From Streptomyces sp. V3I8 (lineage in GTDB: Bacteria > Actinomycetota > Actinomycetes > Streptomycetales > Streptomycetaceae): 64,000 nucleotides of DNA. Below the pieces are notes generated by a model. The model searched no databases, was not told where the DNA came from, and saw only the letters and a list, made by a program, of their open reading frames with translations. The stretch covers positions 62,001-126,000 of the forward strand of contig NZ_JAUSZL010000002.1 in assembly GCF_030817535.1 (NCBI RefSeq), written 5' to 3'. The translations under genes and the position numbers were made by a program. Positions 43,655-53,019 of the stretch are shown here, in pieces; positions within the stretch are counted from its first letter, which is position 1, and each line of letters starts with the position of its first letter.

Positions 43655-44521
43655 GCAGAGAAACTGATCGTCGTGACCGGCGCCTCCACGGGCATGGGCG
43701 CGTCGACCGCCCGCGAACTGGCTCGCCGGGGATTCCACGTCCTGGCGGGCGTACGGCGCGAGAGCGACGCCGACACCGTCCGGGCGGCCGGGATCGAGCC
43801 GGTCATCCTCGACATCACCGACTCCGGGCACGTGGAGGCACTCGCCGCGCGGGTCGCCGACGACCCGCGCCCCCTGCACGCGCTCGTCAACAACGCCGGC
43901 ATCCAGGTGAACGCGCCGGTCGAGACCCTGCCGCTGACGGAGTGGAGGCGGGTCTTCGAGGTCAACCTGTTCGGGCACATCGCCGTCACCCAGGCGCTGC
44001 TGCCCGCACTGCTGCGCAGCAAGGGGCGCGTGATCAACATCAGCTCGGTCGGCGGCAAGTACGCCATGGCCACGTACGGCGCGTACGCCGGTGCGAAGTT
44101 CGCACTGGAGGCGGTCAGTGATTCGCTGCGCCGGGAGGTCGCTCCGCTGGGCGTACAGGTGGTCGTGGTCGAGCCCGGCGGCGTCCGTACGAAGATCGCC
44201 GCCCGCGGTATCGCGACGGCGAACGACCTGGCCGCGCGGATGACACCGGAGCAGGCCGAGCGCTACGGCGGCCTGGTCCTGGCGAACAACGAGCTGATGG
44301 CCACGGGTACCGCGTCGGGCCTCACCCCGGACGCCGCCGCCCAGGTCGTCGTGAAGGCCGTGACGATCCGCAGACCCCGCGCCCGCTACACCGCGGGCCG
44401 GGACGCCGCCCTGATCATGCGTCTGGGCCCGATGCTGTCCGACCGCATGCTGGACCGCGTCCTCGCCGCCAACCTGCGCCGCCACCGTCCGAAGGGGACC
44501 GCGTTCGCGCACGCCGGCTGA
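43637..44521 (+). CDS. Short-chain dehydrogenase/reductase
   Basis: A 294-residue classical SDR with T-G-A-S-T-G-M-G (14-21), N85-N-A-G, Ser137 and Tyr150/Lys154. The C-terminus is longer than usual by ~40 residues and basic (R-P-R-A-R-Y then a late N-L-R-R-H-R-P). GTG 43637 lies inside an operator-like repeat and has no separate Shine-Dalgarno, so the mRNA may be leaderless. It is divergent from the TetR gene, its likely repressor. Confidence 0.9.
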   Translation: MTTSSEAEKLIVVTGASTGMGASTARELARRGFHVLAGVRRESDADTVRAAGIEPVILDITDSGHVEALAARVADDPRPLHALVNNAGIQVNAPVETLPLTEWRRVFEVNLFGHIAVTQALLPALLRSKGRVINISSVGGKYAMATYGAYAGAKFALEAVSDSLRREVAPLGVQVVVVEPGGVRTKIAARGIATANDLAARMTPEQAERYGGLVLANNELMATGTASGLTPDAAAQVVVKAVTIRRPRARYTAGRDAALIMRLGPMLSDRMLDRVLAANLRRHRPKGTAFAHAG

Positions 44522-45104
44522 CGGGAGGGGTGCTGCCGCCGATCAGGCCGCGTCCCGGGGCGGAGGCGGGGTGTCCGCACGCCCACCGCGCCGGGCATGC
44601 GAACACTGGCGGCGTACGCCCTGGTCGTCGGGTTGTGTACGGCGATCGCGCCGGCGCCCTTGCTGCAGCGCTGGGCGCGGCTTCTCCCCCTGCCGGGGCA
44701 CCCGTGACGGCTGCCCCGCGCCGGGCGCCTACGAGGGCATCCGGACGGAGTCGGCACCGGCGGACCTGGCCGGCCGCGACGTCGCCGCCCTGTCCCGGGC
44801 CCGGGCTGTCCGGAGCCAGGACGCCGTGGCCGACTGCCTGTCCGCCGCCACGACCCTGTGGCTGCCGGTCACGCCGCCGGTCTGGACGAGCCCGGTTGCG
44901 CCGATCCGGGCGGAGCCTGCTCGCGCCGCCGCCCGTGGCGTGTTCAAGCCGTACCGGACCGCGGGTACCCACCCTCCTTCGCGCACCTCACCCCGAAATC
45001 CGCGGAGGAACACGCAGAGGAACCCGAGCGGACGCTCCTGCCGCTCCTGCCGCTCCGGCCGGTCTGCGGATGCGCGGACGCGGGAACTGCACGAGCCTGG
45101 AGTC
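44522..45104. other. Region with possible degraded coding sequence
   Basis: About 580 bases without an intact gene. A 36-codon rightward frame at 44597-44707 encodes a hydrophobic start and stops early. A second stretch around 44730-44960 (Y-E-G-I-R-T-E-S then A-D-L-A-G-R-D-V-A-A-L-S-R-A-R) has coding-like codon bias but no plausible start. Together they may be remains of one membrane or secreted protein gene that I could not identify. Confidence 0.4.
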
Positions 45105-45284
45105 ATGACAGATCCGCACGTGCCCCCGGAGGAGACACCACCGGTCGAGGGCTCCATCGCCGAGGCGCACGAGGAACGCGCGGACGGGGGGATGTGGGAG
45201 CATCCCGGCGTCTGGCTCTGGCTGATCGTCCTCGGCGCCGTGATCGTGGCGGCCTTCTTCATTGCCCGCATCTTCTCGCTCTGA
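45105..45284 (+). CDS. Small single-span membrane protein (DUF6480-like)
   Basis: A 59-residue protein with an acidic, proline-rich N-terminus containing P-P-E-E-T-P-P-V-E-G-S and one C-terminal transmembrane helix (W-L-W-L-I-V-L-G then A-A-F-F-I-A). The E-T-P-P-x-E-G-S segment followed by a single helix is the pattern of DUF6480 proteins. TGGAG lies four bases upstream of ATG. Function unknown; convergent with the RNA ligase-like gene. Confidence 0.7.
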   Translation: MTDPHVPPEETPPVEGSIAEAHEERADGGMWEHPGVWLWLIVLGAVIVAAFFIARIFSL

Positions 45285-45304
45285 GGTCCCGGCTCCTCGC
45301 GAGG

Positions 45305-45856
45305 TCACGGCCCCAGGGGGTCGGTGGAGCGGGTCACCGAGTCATACGTACGCGCGCCCACCCACCGGCCCGTCAGGACACCCGAGGAGCCGCCCGGCAC
45401 ACCGGAGAACGGCTCCGTGTCCGGTTCGGGCCACGGTTCGGGCCACACCGCGTCACGGGCGCGGGCGAGCGTGACGTGCGGCTTCCAGCGCCCGGGGGCG
45501 TGGATCGGGTTCAGCGGTCCGCAGGCCGGGGCGTCGCGCAGTGTCCGCCACACCGCCTCGTGCAGGTCCAGCAGGGCTTCGTCGGGCCGGACGGCCCAGG
45601 CCAGCACATGCCTGCGCCCGGTGAATCGCACCGTTCCGTCGAGGCGCAGCGGGACCGGCAGGACGGCGAGGGCCCGATTCAGCCGGACGCGTACCTCCGC
45701 CCCGAGACCGTCGGCCGTGGCGAGGGTGAGATGGGGACGGTTCGTCGGATGCCGATGCGTGGCCTGGCTGGGCAGACCCGCGTCCAGCAGACGCCGCCAC
45801 ACGTCGCGGACGGCCCGCTCGGTCATTTCGTCGGGCAGCAGTTCCACCGTGTGCAC
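45305..45856 (-). CDS. 2'-5' RNA ligase family protein (2H phosphoesterase)
   Basis: A 183-residue protein with the two H-x-T motifs of the 2H superfamily: H42-L-T44 and H127-V-T129. These place two histidines to hydrolyse or ligate 2',5' or cyclic phosphodiesters, for example in tRNA ends or ADP-ribose cyclic phosphate. GTG 45856 is used, although a later GTG at 45847 is possible and neither has a clear Shine-Dalgarno. It is divergent from the cyclophilin gene. Confidence 0.85.
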   Translation of the reverse strand: MHTVELLPDEMTERAVRDVWRRLLDAGLPSQATHRHPTNRPHLTLATADGLGAEVRVRLNRALAVLPVPLRLDGTVRFTGRRHVLAWAVRPDEALLDLHEAVWRTLRDAPACGPLNPIHAPGRWKPHVTLARARDAVWPEPWPEPDTEPFSGVPGGSSGVLTGRWVGARTYDSVTRSTDPLGP

Positions 45857-45945
45857 CAGGTCAGCGTACGGGCGCCACGCCGTCCGTACGCGAAGACGCC
45901 AGGGCGGTTGCAGGAACGGACGCGGCGACGTGACAGGATTCCCTC

Positions 45946-46443
45946 ATGTCTACCAACGTTTTCTTCGACATCACCATCGACGGCGAGGCCGCGGGCCGGA
46001 TCGTCTTCAAGCTGTACGACGACGTCGTCCCCAAGACGGCGCAGAACTTCCGTGAGCTGGCCACCGGCCAGCACGGCTTCGGGTACGAGGGCTCCGGCTT
46101 CCACCGCGTCATCCCGGACTTCATGCTCCAGGGCGGCGACTTCACCCGTGGCGACGGCACCGGTGGCAAGAGCATCTACGGCGCGAAGTTCGACGACGAG
46201 AACTTCAAGCTCAAGCACGACAAGCCGTTCCTGCTGTCCATGGCGAACTCCGGCCGCAACAGCAACGGCTCGCAGTTCTTCATCACCACGGTGGTCACGT
46301 CGTGGCTGGACGGCAAGCACGTGGTCTTCGGCGAGGTCGTCGAGGGCTCGGACCTGGTGAAGAAGATCGAGTCCCTGGGTTCGCAGTCGGGTACCACCCG
46401 CGCGAAGATCGTGATCGCCTCCTCGGGCGTCGTGGAGAAGTAG
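45946..46443 (+). CDS. Cyclophilin-type peptidyl-prolyl cis-trans isomerase
   Basis: A 165-residue cytosolic cyclophilin A-like protein. [16 protein letters not shown] contains the catalytic Arg and S-Q-F-F-I-T the active-site Phe. [10 protein letters not shown] also fits. AGGA precedes ATG by seven bases. It catalyses proline isomerisation in folding and would be inhibited by cyclosporin. The product is full length for the family. Confidence 0.96.
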   Translation: MSTNVFFDITIDGEAAGRIVFKLYDDVVPKTAQNFRELATGQHGFGYEGSGFHRVIPDFMLQGGDFTRGDGTGGKSIYGAKFDDENFKLKHDKPFLLSMANSGRNSNGSQFFITTVVTSWLDGKHVVFGEVVEGSDLVKKIESLGSQSGTTRAKIVIASSGVVEK

Positions 46444-46919
46444 CGCTCACGCCCCGGGCGGCGGGTCCGGCTCGACGCAGGCTTTCCGGCCGCGCAGCCG
46501 CCCCCGCCCTGCCCGGGGCCCCGCGCCCGCCGCTCCGTCCCGCAGTGGACCGGAGCGGCCACCACCTCGGACCTGCCGGCGCGCAGACCGCGGTGCCGGT
46601 GACCGCGCGGGCCGCGGCCACCTGGGCACCCGCGTGTCCGTCGGCCGTCAAGGGGCTTCCAGCAGGGTGTACGCGCCCCTGCGGACGATCACGATGCCAG
46701 GGCGCCGAGCAGTCGAGCAGCCGAAGAGCACGCTGCGTGGGCCGGCGCCCGAAGCGCCCGGCCGTTCTGTCCTTGTTGGCGCCTCTTATAGGCTTGGTCC
46801 GTTCTGGGGCTGCCGGGCAATGGTGCTCAGCGCGACGGGTCGTCCCACGGGGAGCGGAATTCCCCGGGCCCGATCGCCTCCCTTGTCCGGACCGCCGTCT
46901 TTGAAAGGCTCCCCGCACC
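46444..46919. other. Intergenic region without a recognisable gene
   Basis: About 475 GC-rich bases after the cyclophilin gene. No frame shows steady codon bias and no strong terminator is obvious. The segment near 46785-46800 is AT-richer and may hold the promoter of the following MFS gene, but -35 and -10 boxes are not convincing. Confidence 0.4.
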
Positions 46920-48143
46920 ATGCCCTTGGCACTGCTCGCCCTGGCCGTCGTCGCGTTCGGCATCGGCACCACCGAGTTCGCCACCATGGGGCTGCTGCCC
47001 CAGATCGCCGACGGGGTCGGCGTGTCCGTGCCGCACGCCGGCAACCTCGTCTCCGCCTACGCGCTCGGCGTCGTCGTCGGCGCCCCCGTCCTGACGGGCA
47101 TCGGCGCGCGCATACCCCACAAGCGGCTGCTGCTGCTCCTGGCCGGGCTGTTCGTGATCGGCAACGCCGCGTCCGCGCTCGCACCCACCTACGGTCCGCT
47201 CTTCGCGGCCCGCTTCCTGGCGGGTCTGCCGCACGGAGCGCTGTTCGGTGTCGGCGCGGTCGTCGCCTCACGGCTGGTCGCTCCCGAGCGGGCGGCACGC
47301 GCCGTGTCGAAGATGTTCCTCGGCCTGACCGTCGCGAACATCGTCGGCGTACCGGCGAGCACGGCCCTGGGACAGCAGCTCGGCTGGCGCTCCGCCTACT
47401 GGGCGGTCGCCGTCATCGGTCTCCTCGCCCTCGTCGCGCTGGCCTTCTTCGTCCCCCACCAGCCACGTGCGCAGCAGTCCGGCATCCGGCACGAACTGCG
47501 GGCGATGGGCAACAGGCAGGTCGCGATCGGCCTGGCCACGGCGGTGGTCGGGTTCGGCGGGTTCTTCGCCGTCTACAGCTACCTGGTGCCCATGCTGACG
47601 CACCTGACGGGCATCTCGGACTCGTCGACCACCCTGGTCCTCGCGCTCTACGGCGTCGGCATGACCGCCGGCACGCTGCTCGCGGGCCCGCTCACGGACC
47701 GCGCCCTGCGACCGACGCTGTACGGGGGACTCGTCCTGCTCGCCGCGGGGCTGGTGACGTTCTACTTCAGTGTCCACAGCACCGTGCCCGCCCTCGTCAC
47801 GATCACCTTCATCGGTGCGATGGGCTCCCTCATCACCACGCCCGTCCAGATGCTCCTCATGGCCAAGGCCAAGAACGCTCCCACCATGGCGGCCGCCTCC
47901 AACCACTCCGCCTTCAACCTGGCCAACGCGGGCGGCGCCTGGCTCGGCGGCCTGGTCATCTCCGCGGGCTGGGGCTGGGCGGCGCCCAACCTGGTCGGCG
48001 CGGCTCTCGCCGTGGCGGGCCTCGGCCTGGCCTTCGCGGGAGGCCTCATGGACCGGGGCGGCTCCCGCTCCGAAACGATCGCCTCCTCCACGGGAGAAGC
48101 CTCGACACCGGCCGGCGAGGACACGGTGCCGCAGCGCACCTGA
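46920..48143 (+). CDS. MFS transporter of the Cmx/AraJ (DHA1) type
   Basis: A 407-residue, 12-helix exporter. F-G-I-G-T-T-E-F-A-T-M-G-L-L-P in helix 1 and G-A-R-I-P-H-K-R-L in the motif-A loop are typical of DHA1 efflux pumps related to chloramphenicol exporters. Helix 5 has G-L-T-V-A-N-I-V-G-V-P. The Shine-Dalgarno is weak (AAAGG at 11 bases). Drug specificity cannot be inferred from this alone. Alone in its transcription unit. Confidence 0.88.
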   Translation: MPLALLALAVVAFGIGTTEFATMGLLPQIADGVGVSVPHAGNLVSAYALGVVVGAPVLTGIGARIPHKRLLLLLAGLFVIGNAASALAPTYGPLFAARFLAGLPHGALFGVGAVVASRLVAPERAARAVSKMFLGLTVANIVGVPASTALGQQLGWRSAYWAVAVIGLLALVALAFFVPHQPRAQQSGIRHELRAMGNRQVAIGLATAVVGFGGFFAVYSYLVPMLTHLTGISDSSTTLVLALYGVGMTAGTLLAGPLTDRALRPTLYGGLVLLAAGLVTFYFSVHSTVPALVTITFIGAMGSLITTPVQMLLMAKAKNAPTMAAASNHSAFNLANAGGAWLGGLVISAGWGWAAPNLVGAALAVAGLGLAFAGGLMDRGGSRSETIASSTGEASTPAGEDTVPQRT

Positions 48144-48458
48144 CGCCGCCCCCCTCCGGCGGTTCCGACATCGCCGGTGTCACCCGCGTCGCCGGTGTCT
48201 CCGGCATCATCGGTGTCACCTGCGGGGACCTGCTCCGCGAGCGCCGCCTCCGTCGCGTAGCGGCCGACGGACCCGGGGCACCCCCTACTCGGGCCCGGGC
48301 AGCCGTGGGGCACCCCTAACGTGCACAAGTTCCGTTGATCGCGCAGGACTTGCGGCTGAGAATGGCGTCTGCCGGGGCCCACCGGCAAGTCCACAGTGCT
48401 CGCGCGACCGGGCCGCGGAATCGGCCGGCGTCGCGGGCACGGGCCGAGGAGGGAACCC
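48144..48458. other. Intergenic region with 18-bp repeats
   Basis: No gene here. It contains the triple repeat at 48170-48223 and the upstream sequence of the methyltransferase operon, ending in GGAGGG six bases before its ATG. Confidence 0.5.
48170..48223. repeat. Three imperfect 18-bp tandem repeats
   Basis: Units at 48170-48187, 48188-48205 and 48206-48223 share the core TC-N-(C/T)CGGTGTC at exact 18-bp spacing just downstream of the MFS gene. It is noncoding, without clear dyad symmetry. Confidence 0.65.
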
Positions 48459-49325
48459 ATGACCAGCACACCGGACGCACTGGACGCGGTCGAGCGGACC
48501 GCGCTCCTGACCGCGGCCCTGCGCGCCGCGGAGACCGCCCGCGAGGACCGGCTCTACACGGATCCGTACGCGGCGCAGCTGGTCGGTGCCGTCGGCCCCG
48601 GTCTGCTGAGCGAGGTGCGGGCGGCCACCTTCCCGGCAGCCTCGGCCCGCAGCGTGCCGAGCACCCCCGACTACAACGCCATCCGCACCCGGTTCTTCGA
48701 CGACTTCCTCCAGCGTGAGGCGTCGGCCGCCGACCGGCCGCAGATCGTCCTCGCCCCGGCGGGCATGGACTCGCGCGCCTACCGCCTCGACTGGCCCGCG
48801 CACACACGCTATTTCGAGGTCGACCGCCCCGCCGTGCTCGCCTTCAAGAAGAAGCGGCTGCACGACGCCGAGCCGCGCGTCGACCACCGCACCGTCGCCG
48901 TCGACCTCACCTCCCCCGACTGGGAAGAGGCACTGATCGCGGCCGGCTACGCGCCGGACGCCCCGTCGGTGTGGCTGCTGGAAGGCCTCCTCTACTACAT
49001 CGCCCAGGACGACGCACACCGCATCCTGGAACGGGTGGCGGCCGTCATGGCACCGGGCAGCCGCATCGCCGCGGACATCGTCAACGACTCCGCCCTGACG
49101 CTGCCCGGCATGCGGCCCCTGCTCGACGTGTTCGCCGGATGGGGCTGCCCCTGGGTCTTCGGCACCGACGAGCCGGAAACCCTCTTCGACGCCCACGGCT
49201 ACAAGGTCCGGGCCGTGCAGCCCGGCGATCCGGAGGCCGACTACGGCCGCTGGCCCGACCCGGTGCCGCCGCGCGGCGAGACCGGTGTGCGTCGTGTCTT
49301 CTTCGTCCACGGCACCAGGAGCTGA
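48459..49325 (+). CDS. SAM-dependent methyltransferase (TIGR00027/LCM-like)
   Basis: A 288-residue class I methyltransferase. The early L-T-A-A-L-R-A-A-E-T segment, V-L-A-P-A-G-M-D-S-R-A-Y-R-L (SAM-binding motif I) and V-W-L-L-E-G-L-L-Y-Y place it in the leucine-carboxymethyltransferase-like group common in Streptomyces and Mycobacterium. It may methylate a small molecule. GGAGGG six bases upstream of ATG is strong. The stop is one base before the oxidoreductase start, so the three genes here are one operon. Confidence 0.9.
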   Translation: MTSTPDALDAVERTALLTAALRAAETAREDRLYTDPYAAQLVGAVGPGLLSEVRAATFPAASARSVPSTPDYNAIRTRFFDDFLQREASAADRPQIVLAPAGMDSRAYRLDWPAHTRYFEVDRPAVLAFKKKRLHDAEPRVDHRTVAVDLTSPDWEEALIAAGYAPDAPSVWLLEGLLYYIAQDDAHRILERVAAVMAPGSRIAADIVNDSALTLPGMRPLLDVFAGWGCPWVFGTDEPETLFDAHGYKVRAVQPGDPEADYGRWPDPVPPRGETGVRRVFFVHGTRS

Positions 49326-49326
49326 C

Positions 49327-50793
49327 ATGGCCGACGTCGTGATCGTCGGCGCCAGCATCGCCGGCCTGGCCACCGCGCTCGCCATGGGCGGAGCCGGCCA
49401 CCGGGTCCGGGTGCTGGAACGTGCCGACGCCCCGCCCCAGGGACCCCCGGGAGAGGTCGCACTGGACTGGGACCGGCCCACCGTGCCCCAGGCGGTGCAC
49501 TCCCACACGATCTCCTCGTCCGCCGTGGCCGTACTGCGCAGCAGGGTGCCCCGGCTGCTGGAGCGGCTGACGGAGAACGGAGCCGAACTCCTCGACCTGC
49601 TGGACGCCCTGCCGCCGCTGGTGACGGATCGCGCCCGCGAGGTGGGCGACGAGGAACTGGTGGCCCTGGCCTGTCGCCGCAACGTCCTCGAACTGCTCCT
49701 GTACCGCACCGCCCAGGAGCTGCCCCACGTCGGGATCGAGCACAACGTCACCGTCCGAGGCGCGGAGTTCGACCCGGCACCGGGCGCCCGCATCCGGTCG
49801 GTGACCGACGCGGACGGCAGGCGTGTCCCGGCGGACGTGGTCGTCGACGCCACCGGTCGCCGTACGGAGTCCCGGTCCTGGCTGGAGGCGGCGGGCGTAC
49901 CGCTCGCCCCCGACCTGACGGTGCCGAGCGCCATGACCGGCTTCAGCCGCCACTACCGGCTCCGCTCCCCGGGCCGGCCCGCTCCGCTCAACCGCGGCAA
50001 CGCGACCGCGGGGGTCTGGGACCACTACGCCGCCGCCCTGCACCCGGGTGACAACGGCACCTTCGCCATCGCGCTGATGATGCCCACCGGGGACCGGGAG
50101 ACGGCCTCGCTGCGCGACCCGGCGGCCTTCGGCGCCGTCGCCCGGGCCACCCCCGGCCTCGGCCCGTGGCTGGAGCCCGGGGTGAGCGAAGCCCTGACGC
50201 CGGTCAACGTGATCGCCTGCCCGCCGAACACCCTGCGGGGCACGGTCACCGACCGGCAGGAGCCCGTCGCGGGCCTCTTCGCCGTCGGTGACGCCGCCTG
50301 TGTCACCAACCCGCTCTTCGGGCGCGGCATGTCGCTCGCCCTGCGCCACGCCTTCGAGCTGGCCGACCTGATCGGCACCGGCCGGGTGGACCATGCCACG
50401 AGCCGGGCCGCCGCCCGGCTGGCGGAGCGGGTGTACCTGCCCTGGTACGAGGCCGCCGCGCGGGACGACGGCCGGCGCTCGGCGCTCTGGGACGCGTCCA
50501 GGGGGATCAGCCCCGCGGAACCCGCGCCGTCCTCCGGGTCCGCACCGTCCCCCGGTCCCGCGGCCGGTTCCGGACCCGTGCAACTGCGCGACGCGATGCT
50601 GTCGGACGCCTGGGTGTGGCGTGCGATGACCCGCTCCGTCATGGGGCTGCGACCGCCGGCCGAGGTCTTCGGCGACGAGAAGTTCCTCGCCCGTGTCCGG
50701 CAGGCACCGCCGGTCGACCCCGCCCTGATCCCGTCGGCGCCGACCCGGGAGGAGCTGCTGGGCATCCTCGCGTCGTCCGGGGGAGCCGGGTAG
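49327..50793 (+). CDS. FAD-dependent monooxygenase/oxidoreductase
   Basis: A 488-residue flavoprotein. V-V-I-V-G-A-S-I-A-G-L is the N-terminal FAD-binding motif (G-x-S-x-x-G form), D-A-T-G-R near residue 178 is a second conserved site, and G-L-F-A-V-G-D-A-A contacts the FAD ribityl chain. A Pro/Ser-rich insertion lies around residue 400-420. It resembles squalene-epoxidase- or halogenase-like flavoenzymes, but the family is too broad to name a substrate. Sits between a methyltransferase and a LysR-type effector domain. Confidence 0.88.
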   Translation: MADVVIVGASIAGLATALAMGGAGHRVRVLERADAPPQGPPGEVALDWDRPTVPQAVHSHTISSSAVAVLRSRVPRLLERLTENGAELLDLLDALPPLVTDRAREVGDEELVALACRRNVLELLLYRTAQELPHVGIEHNVTVRGAEFDPAPGARIRSVTDADGRRVPADVVVDATGRRTESRSWLEAAGVPLAPDLTVPSAMTGFSRHYRLRSPGRPAPLNRGNATAGVWDHYAAALHPGDNGTFAIALMMPTGDRETASLRDPAAFGAVARATPGLGPWLEPGVSEALTPVNVIACPPNTLRGTVTDRQEPVAGLFAVGDAACVTNPLFGRGMSLALRHAFELADLIGTGRVDHATSRAAARLAERVYLPWYEAAARDDGRRSALWDASRGISPAEPAPSSGSAPSPGPAAGSGPVQLRDAMLSDAWVWRAMTRSVMGLRPPAEVFGDEKFLARVRQAPPVDPALIPSAPTREELLGILASSGGAG

Positions 50794-50880
50794 ACGACGA
50801 CCCGCGCACCCCGCGGCAGACCCTTTACCGTCCGCCCGTCCGCCCGTGCAGCACTCGTCGAAGAGAAGAGGACCCGATCG

Positions 50881-51545
50881 TGTCCGACACCCCTGCCGAG
50901 CCGGCCGGCGGCCGCATCCGTCTCGGCTACCCCAGCTCTCCGCGGACGGCACACGAACTGCTCGCGACCGTGGGGCTCTCCCCGAAGGACGCGTTCCTCG
51001 CCCCGTACGACCTCAACGACCCCTTCTCAGCACTGCGCAAGGGTGAACTGGACGTTCTGATCGTCAAGTTCGACCCCGACGAGGCTGACCTCGAGGTCAG
51101 CGGGGTCCTGGGCACCGAGCAGCGCGCCGCCGTCCTCGGCAGCGCTCACCCCCTCGCCGGCCGGGACTCCCTCTCGATCGAGGAACTCGCCGACTACGAC
51201 GGTTTCGAATGCCCCGGTTCCTTTCCCGCCTACCTCTGGGACGAGGTCGTACCGCCCCGTACCCCCGGTGGCCGCGTGATCAACAGGCGGCACCGGGCGA
51301 CCTCGATCGAGGAGATGATGGGCCTGGTCGTTCGGGACAACGCGGTACACATCTCGGTGATCTCCCTGGCCGACATGGCGCCCCCGGCGCTCAGGATCGT
51401 CCCCATCCACGATCTCCCGCCGACCTCGCTCCGTCTCGCCCGGCGTGCGGGCACCGACGTGCCCCCGCACGTCACCGCCTTCGTCGAGGCCGTCGAATCG
51501 GCCTGCCGTACGACGGTGACGCGGCACGCCGGGCTCGACGCCTGA
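50881..51545 (+). CDS. Stand-alone LysR-type effector-binding domain without HTH
   Basis: A 221-residue protein with the periplasmic-binding-like LysR substrate fold: G-R-I-R-L-G-Y near the start, G-E-L-D-V-L-I-V-K around residue 57-65, and L-G-S-A-H-P-L-A-G-R-D-S-L-S-I-E-E-L at about 80-97. Normally an ~85-residue winged HTH precedes this; none is present and the upstream 87 bases do not encode one. GTG 50881 has AGAGG upstream. It may sense a ligand for the methyltransferase/oxidoreductase pathway without binding DNA itself, or be a decayed regulator. Confidence 0.82.
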
Positions 51546-51553
51546 ACCCGGCG

Positions 51554-51916
51554 TCAGTTCCCCAGGGCCTGGTCCACCGTGGGATAGCACTGGATGATCG
51601 CGTCGAGGCCGACCATGTCCATCACGCGCCGTACGGGCGCCTGCGCACCGGCCACACGCACCCAGCCTTCGGTGGCCACCGCGGCCTTGTAGGCGATGAT
51701 GAGCAGGTTGACGCCGCTGGAGTCCATGAAGGTCACCTCGGTCAGGTCCGCGACGGTCCGCAGCGGCGCGTCGCCGGCCGGTGACGTCAGCACGTCCCCG
51801 ACCCGTCCACGCGCGTCATGGTCCAGGTCACCGGACAGGGTGACGACACGTACGCCGTCGGCGGTGGTGTAGCTGGTGGAAAGAGGGCCGGGCTGTGCCG
51901 GATGCGACTGGGTCAC
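51554..51916 (-). CDS. STAS-domain anti-sigma factor antagonist
   Basis: A 120-residue SpoIIAA-like protein. D-L-T-E-V-T-F-M-D-S-S-G-V-N contains phospho-site Ser66 and L-S-G-D-L-D is the usual early strand. GTG 51916 has GAGGA five bases upstream; the long open frame above it is not coding-like. It is divergent from an RsbW-like ATPase gene 173 bases away, its obvious potential partner. Confidence 0.88.
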   Translation of the reverse strand: MTQSHPAQPGPLSTSYTTADGVRVVTLSGDLDHDARGRVGDVLTSPAGDAPLRTVADLTEVTFMDSSGVNLLIIAYKAAVATEGWVRVAGAQAPVRRVMDMVGLDAIIQCYPTVDQALGN

Positions 51917-52089
51917 CGTGTCCTCACTGCGTTCGCCGATGCGGTTCAGGCCCGCGTACGTACCGCGGGTCTGCCACGAGCGGGCGCCAGGGTGCATGCT
52001 CGGACGGTGGGCCCGCACAGCAAGAGTCGCACGGAGTGGACCGTGCCGGGCACCAGGGCGGACGGGCAATCGCGAAGGCGGAGGGAAAA

Positions 52090-52587
52090 GTGCGGTCGGT
52101 GGGCGTGGGCGGCGACAGCGGCGGCAGGCCGGACGCCCGTGCCGGCATGTCCACCGCCATGCCGTTGAACGGTGGCAGCTCCTGCATCGCCGAAGCACGT
52201 CGCCTGGCGGTCGGCTTCCTCGGCCGCGCCCGCGCCGAGCGGAACGTGGTCGTGTCCGCCTACGCCGTGGACCTGACGCAGCTGGTGGTGAGCGAACTGG
52301 TGACCAACGCCCGCAAACACGCCCCCGGCCCCGCCCTGCTGGAACTGCGCATCACGGGCACCTCGGTGGAGGTGACCGTGCGGGACAGCGCCCGCAGACG
52401 GCCCGTCGTCCGCGCCGCCGATCCCCGACGGGTCGGCCAGCACGGTCTGGAGATCGTGACGGCCGTCGCCGAGAGGTTCCGCGTCCGCCTCGAACCGTCC
52501 GGCAAACGCATCACCGCCCACATCGCCCTGACCGACGCCTCCGACGGCAGCCGGGACGACACCGGCGCGCCCACCGGCCTCCGGTGA
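52090..52587 (+). CDS. RsbW-like anti-sigma/serine-kinase ATPase
   Basis: A 165-residue HATPase_c_2 protein. The N-box E-L-V-T-N-A-R-K-H-A-P and later D-P-R-R-V-G-Q-H-G-L-E-I-V are the ATP-site motifs. GTG 52090 has GGAGGG close upstream. The first ~35 residues are Gly-rich and polar. It should phosphorylate a STAS partner and/or hold a sigma factor. It pairs with the divergent STAS gene. Confidence 0.88.
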   Translation: MRSVGVGGDSGGRPDARAGMSTAMPLNGGSSCIAEARRLAVGFLGRARAERNVVVSAYAVDLTQLVVSELVTNARKHAPGPALLELRITGTSVEVTVRDSARRRPVVRAADPRRVGQHGLEIVTAVAERFRVRLEPSGKRITAHIALTDASDGSRDDTGAPTGLR

Positions 52588-52626
52588 CATGTCCTCCGCC
52601 CCGGCGACGGCGGAAAACGATCTGTC

Positions 52627-53019
52627 TCAGTTGACGCGTCGGTACGCGGCGCGGGCGTTGACGATGCGGGCGAAGACGGTTCCGGCGACGGTCGCGGCGA
52701 GCAGGCAGGCCAACCAGGCCGTGTCGCGGTGTCCGGCCCAGGTGAGCTGTCCGGCGGGCGGGACGGCGAAGCCGTTGAGCAACAGCCAGCACAGCAGGGC
52801 GGTGCCGGGCGCCGCCGTGAAGCGGGCGCACGCGCCGAGCAGGGTGGCGAGGAGCGAGAGCGCGATCAGGGCCGCGGTGGGCCGCCCGTGCGCACCGAGG
52901 TGGTTGGTGATCGCCACCAGCAGCAGCGCGCCGGTGAAGGCCGCGAACCAGACGAACGGGGTGGCGACGGGCCGGGGAACGGCCCTGGCTCCTGTGCTCA
53001 GCCGCATCCACTCGATCAC
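52627..53019 (-). CDS. Small integral membrane protein, about four helices
   Basis: A 130-residue protein with hydrophobic segments at about 22-40, 46-68, 72-90 and 100-122. It resembles from memory actinobacterial four-helix proteins related to DUF4118 or SCO4225. GTG 53019 has GGAG eight bases upstream; the ORF extends further but the extra N-terminus is unlike a protein. Convergent with the RsbW-like gene. Function unknown. Confidence 0.7.
   Translation of the reverse strand: MIEWMRLSTGARAVPRPVATPFVWFAAFTGALLLVAITNHLGAHGRPTAALIALSLLATLLGACARFTAAPGTALLCWLLLNGFAVPPAGQLTWAGHRDTAWLACLLAATVAGTVFARIVNARAAYRRVN

Noticed and set aside
48170..48223. 18-bp repeats considered as a CRISPR or regulatory array
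   Set aside because: Only three imperfect contiguous units without spacers or dyads; no cas genes anywhere in the window.
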